Positions 1-7,093 of a DNA stretch of 14,309 nucleotides are shown piece by piece. The stretch covers positions 1 to 14,309 of the forward strand of contig CAYUNT010000118.1 in the NCBI GenBank assembly GCA_964446285.1, in the 5' to 3' direction. Position numbers and translations under genes: made by a program. The stretch is from CAYUNT01 sp964446285. GTDB taxonomy: Bacteria > Sumerlaeota > Sumerlaeia > SLMS01 > CAYUNT01. How positions within the stretch are numbered: position 1 is the stretch's first letter; each line of letters begins with the position of its first letter. The notes beneath the pieces are model-generated. The model saw nothing but the letters and a program-made list of their open reading frames with translations, was not told the origin of the DNA and did not search any database.

Positions 1-16
1 CTCGCGAAAACCGTGA

Positions 17-307
17 CAGGCGATTGGGAACAGAATCAAAGGAAAATGGTATTATGCGGTGCGGATCGGCGGACGGCCTGACAAACAGGCTATGGGGAAT
101 CCGGCGGGAGGAAATCAGGCGAAGGGAGCGCGGGCGGGATGGATCTTTTTTTCACCAGGGTTGGATGGCGATTACGACCTGGTCCCCTCGCGCGACTTCG
201 ACGCCGCCATTGCGCAACCCAGCGCCCACCTTCTTACCTGCGGCGCGAGCTACGATCCCACCAATGGCACCGTTAGCAACGGTGACATCTATCGCGTAAG
301 GCAATAA
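17..307 (+). pseudogene. C-terminal part of a prepilin-type (type II secretion-like) pseudopilin, 5' part missing or frame-broken
   Basis: The + frame is open from 17 to a TAA at 305-307. Its end, DPTNGTVSNGDIYRV, matches the stereotyped C-terminus of large families of GspG/PilA-like proteins with an N-terminal prepilin methylation helix, common in PVC-type and uncultured bacteria. WYYAVRIGG and a GLDGDYDL stretch upstream also fit that C-terminal beta region. The N-terminal GF(T/S)LxE helix should lie further upstream, outside the window. A TGA at 14-16 interrupts this frame. TGA is a normal stop elsewhere here (gltB, the small membrane gene), so recoding is unlikely. Either the gene is frameshifted just before position 17 or the sequence has an indel error. 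A start at GTG 59 would give only 82 residues with no membrane helix, which is not a working pilin. The family call rests on the tail alone. Confidence 0.5.
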
Positions 308-362
308 TATCGGAAATCTCAGTTTTTCTACCGAATCGCCCGCCGCGCGGCCTGCGAATATC

Positions 363-1511
363 CTAGTGCGAAGCGCCTGCCGTGGTAGGAGCGCTTGGCA
401 TCGGGATTCCGTAGAAGGACAGCACCGCCTCGACTACCTCGAGTATCTGGCGTTTCTTCAATCCGGGAGCGATTGGCAGCGAAAGCGCGCGCTTGGCAAG
501 GTCTTCCGAAACCGGGAAAGCGCCTTCTTTGTATCCCAGATACTGGAGGCAGGGCTGTGTGTGCAGCGGAGACGGATAATAGATAGCCGTCGATATGCCT
601 TTTTCCTTGAGGCTCGCCTGGAGTTCGTCGCGGTTGGGGACGAGCACCGTGAAGCAGTTGAAGACGTGCGAGGCGTCTTCCTTGAATTTCGGGACCACAA
701 CCGGCGTGTTTTCAAACAACCGGCAATACAGTTTGGCGTTTTCCACGCGCTCGACATTCAGTTCGTCCACGTCGGGCAGCTTGACGGACAGCATGGCGGC
801 CTGGAGCGGATCGAGGCGGCTGTTATAGCCGATAACATCGTGATTGTATCCGCCCGTCTGCACGCGCCCGTGGTCGCGATACTTGCGGATGATTTCCGCC
901 TTCTGGTCGTCGTCGGTAATCAGCATTCCGCCATCGCCGATTCCGCCAAGGTTCTTGGTCGGATAGAAGGAATACGCGCCAAACAGGCCAAACGTCCCCG
1001 CGCGCCGACCGTGGATGCGGGCGCCAAACGACTGGCAGCAATCCTCGATTACCGGAATGCTGTATGTGCGGGCGATGGTGGTGATGCGGTCGATTTCGGC
1101 GCATTGGCCGAACAAGTGCACTACCATGATGGCCTTGGTGCGCGAGCTTAAACTGGCAAGAGCCTTGTCGGCATCGAGGTTGAAGGTGTCCGCCTTAACA
1201 TCCACAAAAACGGGACGCGCGCCCAGCCGCACCACAACGTCGGCGCAGGCGACAAACGTATAGGCCGGAACAATCACTTCGTCGCCCGGGCCAACGCCTA
1301 AACTGGCCAAACTCAGCAATAGAGCGTCCGTGCCCGAGGCAACTCCAATGGCATGACGTGTTCCAAGATACCGGGCCGCTTGCTCCTCGAACCGCTGCAA
1401 AACGGGTCCCATGATGAACTGCGAGGAACGCAAAATCTGGCGTACTTGCTTGATATATTCCTCTTCCACGCTCTCATTTTGATAATAAAGGTCAACGAAG
1501 GGAATGCTCAT
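363..1511 (-). CDS. DegT/DnrJ/EryC1/StrS-family PLP-dependent sugar aminotransferase
   Basis: A 382-residue protein, full length for the family. Members transfer an amino group, usually from glutamate, onto the keto group of a nucleotide sugar (dTDP- or UDP-4-keto or 3-keto sugars), making amino sugars for surface polysaccharide, O-antigen or glycoconjugates in the cytoplasm. Visible signatures are GTDALLLSL (residues 60-68, PLP phosphate region), DEVIVPAYTF (77-86), VIEDCCQSFGA (154-164, D157 for the PLP ring nitrogen), SFYPTKNLGG (181-190, K186 the expected Schiff-base lysine) and YNSRLDPLQAAML (229-241). The ATG at 1511 is preceded by AAAGGA (1522-1527 on the opposite strand), spacing 10. 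It is a lone gene, converging on the pseudopilin remnant with 55 bases between. No nucleotidyltransferase, dehydratase or glycosyltransferase lies nearby, so the exact sugar cannot be named. FdtB/QdtB- or PerA-like roles are possible. Confidence 0.93.
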   Translation of the reverse strand: MSIPFVDLYYQNESVEEEYIKQVRQILRSSQFIMGPVLQRFEEQAARYLGTRHAIGVASGTDALLLSLASLGVGPGDEVIVPAYTFVACADVVVRLGARPVFVDVKADTFNLDADKALASLSSRTKAIMVVHLFGQCAEIDRITTIARTYSIPVIEDCCQSFGARIHGRRAGTFGLFGAYSFYPTKNLGGIGDGGMLITDDDQKAEIIRKYRDHGRVQTGGYNHDVIGYNSRLDPLQAAMLSVKLPDVDELNVERVENAKLYCRLFENTPVVVPKFKEDASHVFNCFTVLVPNRDELQASLKEKGISTAIYYPSPLHTQPCLQYLGYKEGAFPVSEDLAKRALSLPIAPGLKKRQILEVVEAVLSFYGIPMPSAPTTAGASH

Positions 1512-1572
1512 GCCTCATGGGTCCTTTCCGGCGTGCGGTTGCGGCGCCCTCCTCTGGGCACCCCAGAACTTT

Positions 1573-1600
1573 AGCGTATGGCATTGGGCCAATGAGTCAA
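1573..1600 (-). promoter_or_regulatory. Candidate promoter of the aminotransferase gene, with a palindrome in its spacer
   Basis: On the - strand TTGACT (1600-1595) resembles a -35 element (5 of 6). Sixteen bases further, TACGCT (1578-1573) is a weak -10 (3 of 6). The spacer contains the perfect inverted repeat CATTGG-G-CCAATG (1582-1594), a possible operator. The inferred transcript would have a leader of roughly 55 bases before the ATG at 1511. The weak -10 keeps confidence low. Confidence 0.3.
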
Positions 1601-1907
1601 TAGGAAGCTTCTCCCCCGCGCGGAGGCCATCGGCAATGCCTGCAAAATGCACGCTCTTTTGAGCGCCTGCGCCTTGCCCTAAACCTTACCAGGTCCCGCA
1701 GCATGGTGCGGCAAGGAGGGGCTGACCTCCAGGTCTGCCATTCTTCCTATTTGTCATTCGCAAGGCTGCAGGCTGGCCATCGCCGTCCTGCAAATGTCTT
1801 CCATTGATGTTCGACGCCTTGCACTCTTGGATCAAGGTTAAGCTGCCGGATGCAATCCGTTGTCGCGAGGCAAAATGCTCGACTCTTGGTTCGGGGCGGG
1901 GCGGACC

Positions 1908-1940
1908 TTGACAAGCCCAATCGGGCGCGGCTAATTGGAT
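1908..1940 (+). promoter_or_regulatory. Candidate gltB promoter (-35 TTGACA)
   Basis: A perfect TTGACA lies at 1908-1913. The -10 is poor: TAATTG at 1932-1937 (spacer 18) or TTGGAT at 1935-1940 (spacer 21). If it is used, transcription starts near 1943-1947. That would rule out the TTG at 1935 as gltB start and leaves GTG 1959 or ATG 2031. Confidence 0.28.
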
Positions 1941-2030
1941 AGGACATGCCAGCGAGGCGTGTCTATTTTGCCGGAGCCGATTGAGAAATTTCTCGCACAG
2001 GCGGCGGCAAATTCTGGAGTTGCAGCAAGA

Positions 2031-5000
2031 ATGTTTTTCACCGCGGACGAATCGAGTGTTAAGGGTCTATACGACCCGCGCTATGAGCACGATGCGTGCG
2101 GAATTGGTTTTGTGGCCAATATCCGAGGCGCGAAATCGCATCAGATCATCGAGATGGGCCTGAAGATTCTATTGAATCTGCGCCATCGCGGCGCCTGCGG
2201 CTGCGACGCCGAAACGGGCGACGGCGCGGGGCTTTTAATCCAGATGCCCAACGACTTCATGCGAACTGCCGCGGCCTCGGCCGGCGTATTCCTCCCGGCG
2301 GCGGGCGATTATGGCACGGGACTGGTGTTCCTGCCGCGCGATCCTGCCGCGCGCAAAGCCTGCATCGAGACGCTCGAACAAATCGTCCGCGATGAACAGC
2401 AACTTCTCCTCGGCTGGCGCGATGTGCCGGTGAACAGCAAGGCCATCGGCGATGTGGCGCGCCGAAACGAGCCGTCGATCCGCCAGATTTTCATCGGACG
2501 CGGCCCCAAAATCCGCGATGTCATGCAGTTTGAACGCAAACTGTTCGTCATCCGCAAGTTCGCCGAGCGGACCATCCGCGAAATGGGCATCGACCCGGGC
2601 CGCACCTTTTATATCCCCAGCCTCTCGCACCGGACCTTCCTCTACAAGGGCCTCCTGCTCGCCGAACAAGTTTCGGAATACTTTGTGGACCTCAAAGACC
2701 CGTCAATGGTCAGCGCGCTGGCGATGGTCCATCAGCGATTCAGCACGAACACCTTCCCCACTTGGGACCTGGCGCATCCATTCCGTTATATCTGCCACAA
2801 CGGCGAAATCAACACGCTGCGCGGCAATGTGAACTGGATGCACGCGCGCGAGGAACTCTTCCTTTCACCCGAACTCGGCGAAGACCTGCACAAGGTCCTC
2901 CCTGTGATCGCCCCTGGCGGAAGCGATTCAGCCGCGGTGGACAATGTGGTCGAATTCCTGACGCTGTGCGGGCGTTCGCTGCCGCATGTGATGATGATGC
3001 TCATCCCCGAGGCGTGGGAAAAAGACCCCTACATGGACCCGGAGAAGAAGGGCTTTTACGAATACCACGCGGGACTGATGGAACCGTGGGATGGCCCGGC
3101 AGCCATTGCCTTCACGGACGGAACGCTGATCGGGGCGACGCTCGACCGCAATGGGCTGCGTCCGGCCCGTTACCGCGTGACGACGGACGGCTATATCGTG
3201 ATGGCTTCCGAAGTGGGCGTGCTCGATCTTCCGCCCGAGCGCGTCGCCCAGAAGGGGCGGCTCCAGCCGGGCAAGATGCTCCTCGTGGACCTTGGCCAGG
3301 GCCGCATTGTCAGCGACGAGGAAATCAAACGCACGATCTCGCGCGCCAAACCCTATCGCGAGTGGGTCGAGCGAAACAAAATCCTCCTTCATGACCTGCC
3401 CGAGCCGCTTTCGGGCTACAAACCCGACCTCGACACGGTCCGCATCCGCCATCAGATTTTCGGCTACACACAAGAGGATTTGAAGGTCCTCATCGAACCC
3501 ATGGCGCGCACCGGCCAGGAACCGGTCGGATCGATGGGCAATGACACGCCGCTGGCCGTGCTCTCGAACCGCCCGCAGATGCTGTATAATTATTTCAGGC
3601 AGCTGTTTGCGCAGGTCACCAACCCGCCGATTGATCCACTCCGCGAGGAACTGGTGATGTCGCTCGACGACGTGATCGGAAAGGAAGGCAATCTTCTCGA
3701 CGAAACGCCCGAGCAAAGCCACCAGCTGGTGATTCCGCATCCGATCCTGACCAACCCCGAGTTGACGAGGCTGCGCTACATCTCGCGGGGCGATTTCAAG
3801 TCGATCACATTCCAGATGCTCTATCGCGTGGAGCGCGGAGCCAAGGGCCTGGAAGAAGCCATCGAGGACATCTGCCAGCGGGCCATGCGCGCCGTAATCA
3901 ATGAATTCAGCGTGATCATCTTGTCCGACCGCGGCATAAGCGCGGACTTGGCGCCCATCCCCAATCTGCTGGCCGTTTCCGCCGTGCACCACTTCCTGAT
4001 CCGCGAAGGACTGCGAACCAAAGTGGCCTTGATTGTCGAATCGGGCGAGGCGCGCGAGGTCATGCACTTTGCCTTGCTCGTTGGCTACGGAGCGAGCGCC
4101 ATCAACCCGTATCTCGCGCTCGAAACCGTGGCGTCCATGGCGCAAAATGGCGTCCTGCCGCCGGAAGTCACGCAAGCCGCCGCCGAGAAAAACTACATCA
4201 AAGCCATCAACAAAGGCCTGCTGAAAATCTTCTCGAAGATGGGAATTTCCACGCTGCGCTCTTACCGCGGCGCGCAGATTTTCGAGGCAGTGGGCCTCGA
4301 ACCGCAATTTGTGGAAAAATACTTCACCGGAACGCCATCGCGCATTGGCGGCATCGGCCTCGACGTTGTGCACGAAGAAACGCTGCGCCGCCACAAGCAC
4401 GGATTTCCAAAAGTGGCGGTGGGGCCGCGAGAACTCGATCCGGGCGGGAGCTATGCCTGGCGCCGGCGCGGCGAACAGCACCTTTTCAACCCCGACACCG
4501 TGGCGCTCTTGCAGCACGCTGTCCGCAAAAACTGCCCGGACACCTATCGCCGTTACGCCAAGGCCGTGAACGACCAGGGGCGCGCGCTCTGCACGCTGCG
4601 CGGATTGTTCACGCTCAAACCGGCGGGGCCGGCCGTTGCGCTCGAAGAAGTGGAACCCGCCACGGAAATCGTGAAACGCTTTGTGACGGGCGCGATGTCG
4701 TTTGGCTCGATCAGCCGCGAGGCACACGAAACGCTTGCGCAAGCAATGAATTCCATCGGGGCGCGGAGCAACTCGGGCGAGGGCGGCGAGGAACCAGAGC
4801 GCTATCGCAAGGAAGGCGGCGGCCCGGACCGCAACAGCCGGGTCAAGCAAGTGGCCTCGGCGCGATTCGGCGTCACGGCGGCGTATTTGGCGAGCGCCGA
4901 GGATATGCAGATCAAAATCGCCCAGGGCGCGAAACCAGGCGAAGGCGGCCAGCTGCCCGGACACAAGGTGGATGAAACCATCGGGCGCGTGCGGTTCGCG

Positions 5001-6677
5001 ACGCCGGGCGTCACGCTTATTTCGCCGCCGCCGCATCACGATATTTACTCGATCGAAGACCTGGCGCAGTTGATCTACGATCTGAAAAACGTGAACCCGC
5101 GCGCGCGGGTCAGTGTGAAACTCGTCGCCGAGGTCGGCGTCGGGACGGTGGCCGCCGGAGTGGCCAAGGCGCACGCGGATATGATCCTCATCTCGGGCCA
5201 CGACGGCGGGACGGGGGCGTCGCCGCTGTCGTCAATCAAACACGCAGGCGCGCCCTGGGAACTTGGGCTGGCCGAAACACAGCAAACCCTCGTGGAGAAC
5301 AACCTGCGCGGGCGTGTTCGGCTCCAGGCGGACGGGCAAATGAAAACCGGGCGCGATGTGGCGATTGCGGCGCTGCTGGGCGCGGAGGAATTCGGATTCG
5401 CCACGGCGGCGCTCGTCGCCGAAGGCTGCGTGATGATGCGCAAATGCCATCTGAACACCTGCCCCGTTGGCGTGGCGACACAGAATCCCGAGTTGCGAAA
5501 ACGGTTTCCTGGCAAGCCCGAACACGTTGTGCGGTTTTTTATGTTTGTGGCCGAAGAGGTGCGCGAGATTCTCGCCAGCCTTGGGTTCCGCTCGATCGAC
5601 GAAGCCGTCGGGCGCGTGGATTGCATCGAGGCGCGGCAAGCCATCGAGCATTACAAGGCGCGCGGCCTGGATTTTTCCGCGATTTTGCGCAAACCCAACG
5701 CCCCGCCGCAGGTGGCTATTCGCTGCGTTACGGCACAGGACCACGGCCTCGACACGGCGCTCGATTACAAACTCATCGAAATGACGCGCGAGGCGGTCCA
5801 ATTCGGCAAGCCGGTCTGCGTATTCATGCCGATCCGCAATATCCACCGCACGGTCGGAACCATGCTCGGCGGCGAAGTGGCGCGGCGTTACGGCGATCCG
5901 GGCCTGCCCGAGGACACGATCCAATTGTATTTCCACGGTTCGGCGGGCCAGAGCCTCGGTGCGTGGCTGCCGCCTGGAATTACGATCTTCCTCGAAGGCG
6001 ACGCGAACGACTACGTCGGCAAGGGCCTCTGCGGCGGAAGAATCATTGTGTATCCGCCGAAAAAATCCATCTTCGCGCCGCATGAAAACATCATCATCGG
6101 CAACGTGGTGCTCTACGGAGCCACGGGCGGGGAATTGTTCGCATCGGGCGTGGCTGGCGAACGGTTCGCCGTGCGAAACAGCGGCGCGATTGCCGTTGTC
6201 GAAGGCGTCGGCGACCACGGATGCGAATACATGACGGGCGGGCGCGTGGTCGTGCTCGGCGCGACGGGACGCAATTTCGCGGCGGGCATGAGCGGCGGCA
6301 TCGCTTATGTGTATGATGACGAAAACCTGTTCGCGCGCCGCTGCAATATGGAAATGGTGGAAATCGAGTCGGTGACGGAACCGGAAGAACAGGAATGGCT
6401 CCGCGGCCGGATCGAAAAACACCGCGATCTGACGGGAAGTCCGCGCGCGGCGGAGATTCTTTCCAATTGGGAACGGCGGCTTGAACAGTTCCGCAAAGTG
6501 ATGCCTGTGGATTACAAGCGCGTTCTGCGGGAACGCAAGGCGCGGGAACAGGCGGCGGCGCAAACGGGAGGAACGGGAGGAGCGGCTGGAACGGCGGCGG
6601 AATCTTCGGCCTCGCAGGCCGCCGCCCCTGCGGCTCAAGCGGCGGCGGCATCGACATCCTCGCTCACATCGCGCTGA
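2031..6677 (+). CDS. gltB: Glutamate synthase (GOGAT) large subunit
   Basis: Makes glutamate from glutamine and 2-oxoglutarate; the large subunit hydrolyses glutamine and channels ammonia to the FMN site. Numbering from ATG 2031 gives 1548 residues. C23 in HDACGIGF is the class II amidotransferase nucleophile, exposed in this family after propeptide removal. The glutaminase domain runs to about 450, the central domain about 520-810 and the FMN barrel about 870-1225 with SGHDGGTGASPLSS. The 3Fe-4S ligands are C1133-x5-C1139-x4-C1144. The GXGXG beta-helix is about 1275-1435. The last 42 residues (1507-1548) are an Ala/Gly/Ser/Gln-rich tail not normal for GltB. ATG 2031 was chosen for its GGAG (2016-2019), the usual propeptide length and the poor codon bias upstream; GTG 1959 (1572 residues) is the alternative. 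gltD is not adjacent, so the electron donor (NADPH via GltD, or ferredoxin) is undetermined. Confidence 0.97.
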   Translation: MFFTADESSVKGLYDPRYEHDACGIGFVANIRGAKSHQIIEMGLKILLNLRHRGACGCDAETGDGAGLLIQMPNDFMRTAAASAGVFLPAAGDYGTGLVFLPRDPAARKACIETLEQIVRDEQQLLLGWRDVPVNSKAIGDVARRNEPSIRQIFIGRGPKIRDVMQFERKLFVIRKFAERTIREMGIDPGRTFYIPSLSHRTFLYKGLLLAEQVSEYFVDLKDPSMVSALAMVHQRFSTNTFPTWDLAHPFRYICHNGEINTLRGNVNWMHAREELFLSPELGEDLHKVLPVIAPGGSDSAAVDNVVEFLTLCGRSLPHVMMMLIPEAWEKDPYMDPEKKGFYEYHAGLMEPWDGPAAIAFTDGTLIGATLDRNGLRPARYRVTTDGYIVMASEVGVLDLPPERVAQKGRLQPGKMLLVDLGQGRIVSDEEIKRTISRAKPYREWVERNKILLHDLPEPLSGYKPDLDTVRIRHQIFGYTQEDLKVLIEPMARTGQEPVGSMGNDTPLAVLSNRPQMLYNYFRQLFAQVTNPPIDPLREELVMSLDDVIGKEGNLLDETPEQSHQLVIPHPILTNPELTRLRYISRGDFKSITFQMLYRVERGAKGLEEAIEDICQRAMRAVINEFSVIILSDRGISADLAPIPNLLAVSAVHHFLIREGLRTKVALIVESGEAREVMHFALLVGYGASAINPYLALETVASMAQNGVLPPEVTQAAAEKNYIKAINKGLLKIFSKMGISTLRSYRGAQIFEAVGLEPQFVEKYFTGTPSRIGGIGLDVVHEETLRRHKHGFPKVAVGPRELDPGGSYAWRRRGEQHLFNPDTVALLQHAVRKNCPDTYRRYAKAVNDQGRALCTLRGLFTLKPAGPAVALEEVEPATEIVKRFVTGAMSFGSISREAHETLAQAMNSIGARSNSGEGGEEPERYRKEGGGPDRNSRVKQVASARFGVTAAYLASAEDMQIKIAQGAKPGEGGQLPGHKVDETIGRVRFATPGVTLISPPPHHDIYSIEDLAQLIYDLKNVNPRARVSVKLVAEVGVGTVAAGVAKAHADMILISGHDGGTGASPLSSIKHAGAPWELGLAETQQTLVENNLRGRVRLQADGQMKTGRDVAIAALLGAEEFGFATAALVAEGCVMMRKCHLNTCPVGVATQNPELRKRFPGKPEHVVRFFMFVAEEVREILASLGFRSIDEAVGRVDCIEARQAIEHYKARGLDFSAILRKPNAPPQVAIRCVTAQDHGLDTALDYKLIEMTREAVQFGKPVCVFMPIRNIHRTVGTMLGGEVARRYGDPGLPEDTIQLYFHGSAGQSLGAWLPPGITIFLEGDANDYVGKGLCGGRIIVYPPKKSIFAPHENIIIGNVVLYGATGGELFASGVAGERFAVRNSGAIAVVEGVGDHGCEYMTGGRVVVLGATGRNFAAGMSGGIAYVYDDENLFARRCNMEMVEIESVTEPEEQEWLRGRIEKHRDLTGSPRAAEILSNWERRLEQFRKVMPVDYKRVLRERKAREQAAAQTGGTGGAAGTAAESSASQAAAPAAQAAAASTSSLTSR

Positions 6678-6709
6678 GGGAAGAGGCGTATATATTCTTG
6701 CATGCTCCT

Positions 6710-6728
6710 GGGAGCGGCGCACGCTCCC
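6710..6728 (+). terminator. Hairpin after gltB, possible terminator or dispersed palindromic element
   Basis: GGGAGCG (6710-6716), a five-base loop GCGCA, and CGCTCCC (6722-6728) form a perfect 7-bp GC-rich stem 33 bases after the gltB stop. No T-run follows, so it is not a classical intrinsic terminator. It may instead belong to the same class of GC-rich palindromes as the rest of this intergenic stretch. Confidence 0.35.
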
Positions 6729-6952
6729 GCTGGCAGCAAATGTCGCATAGCCCCTGCATGTTTTCGCCCTGCTCCACCCCACAACCCCATCGTTGTCCCT
6801 CTTTCCGCTTTGCCAATCCCGAGGCTCTGTGATTGCCTATGTATCCGGGCCAGGCCGGAGGCAGGCGGATGCTGGGAGCGCCAGGCTCCGCACTGGCTCC
6901 TGGGTTTATTCGCCTCCGCAGTTGCTTCGCCTCCGCGCCCGGGTTTGTGGCG

Positions 6953-6983
6953 AAAAAAGTGCGAGTGCGGAGCCTCGCGATCC
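6953..6983 (+). repeat. Direct repeat, copy 1
   Basis: Thirty-one bases: AAAAAAGT followed by a 23-base core (6961-6983) that begins GCGAGTGCGG and ends CTCGCGATCC. It matches copy 2 at all but one position (T/C at base 8). The core contains the inverted pair GCGAG (6961-6965) / CTCGC (6974-6978), so it can fold into a small hairpin. Weaker similarity (GGGTT..GG..AAAAAAG) extends about 15 bases to the left of both copies. Confidence 0.8.
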
Positions 6984-7015
6984 TAAATATGCCCTCTCCG
7001 CAACTGGGTTCGGGA

Positions 7016-7046
7016 TAAAAAAGCGCGAGTGCGGAGCCTCGCGATC
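7016..7046 (+). repeat. Direct repeat, copy 2
   Basis: Second copy of the 31-base unit (AAAAAAGC plus an identical 23-base core at 7024-7046), exactly 63 bases after copy 1. It ends about 48 bases before the start of the membrane-anchored protein gene. Two copies, each with its A-run, indicate duplication of a unit of roughly 45-63 bases rather than chance. Confidence 0.8.
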
Positions 7047-7093
7047 CCGCGTTTCATTTGCATATATGTCCGTTCTCGGCGGCCCTTTGCTCT

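Larger units (their letters stand above)
1512..2030. other. Gene-free region between the divergent aminotransferase and gltB genes
   Basis: No convincing coding region is seen. Codon use in the short open frames does not show the strong G/C third-position bias of the neighbouring genes. Small hairpins are present: CGCTC-TTTT-GAGCG (1652-1665), CCGCA-6-TGCGG (1696-1711) and GGAGG-6-CCTCC (1715-1730). The last two lie back to back. Promoter candidates for both flanking genes sit at its edges. No riboswitch class or sigma-54 promoter (GG-10-GC) was recognised. Confidence 0.5.
6678..7093. other. Intergenic region rich in hairpins and short repeats
   Basis: About 415 bases without a supported gene between gltB and the membrane-anchored protein gene. 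It holds the hairpin at 6710-6728, an imperfect GGAGCgCCAG/CTGGCTCC inverted repeat at 6875-6900 (one bulged G) and two copies of a repeat at 6953-6983 and 7016-7046. The open frames crossing it have no recognisable domain and poor codon bias. No clear promoter for the downstream operon was found. Confidence 0.55.

Noticed and set aside
363..1151. + strand frame opposite the aminotransferase
   Set aside because: It overlaps a gene with clear PLP-enzyme motifs and has no recognisable domain.
1630..1645. GG...GC pattern reminiscent of a sigma-54 promoter
   Set aside because: The spacing between GG and GC is two bases short of the required distance.
2928..5201. Very long open frame on the - strand opposite gltB
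   Set aside because: It lies fully inside gltB, which has strong protein family evidence. Its protein is Arg/His/Ala-rich with no domain, the usual mirror of a GC-rich gene.
5232..6782. Second long - strand frame opposite the end of gltB
   Set aside because: Same reason: antisense shadow of high-GC codons, Arg-rich and with no motif.
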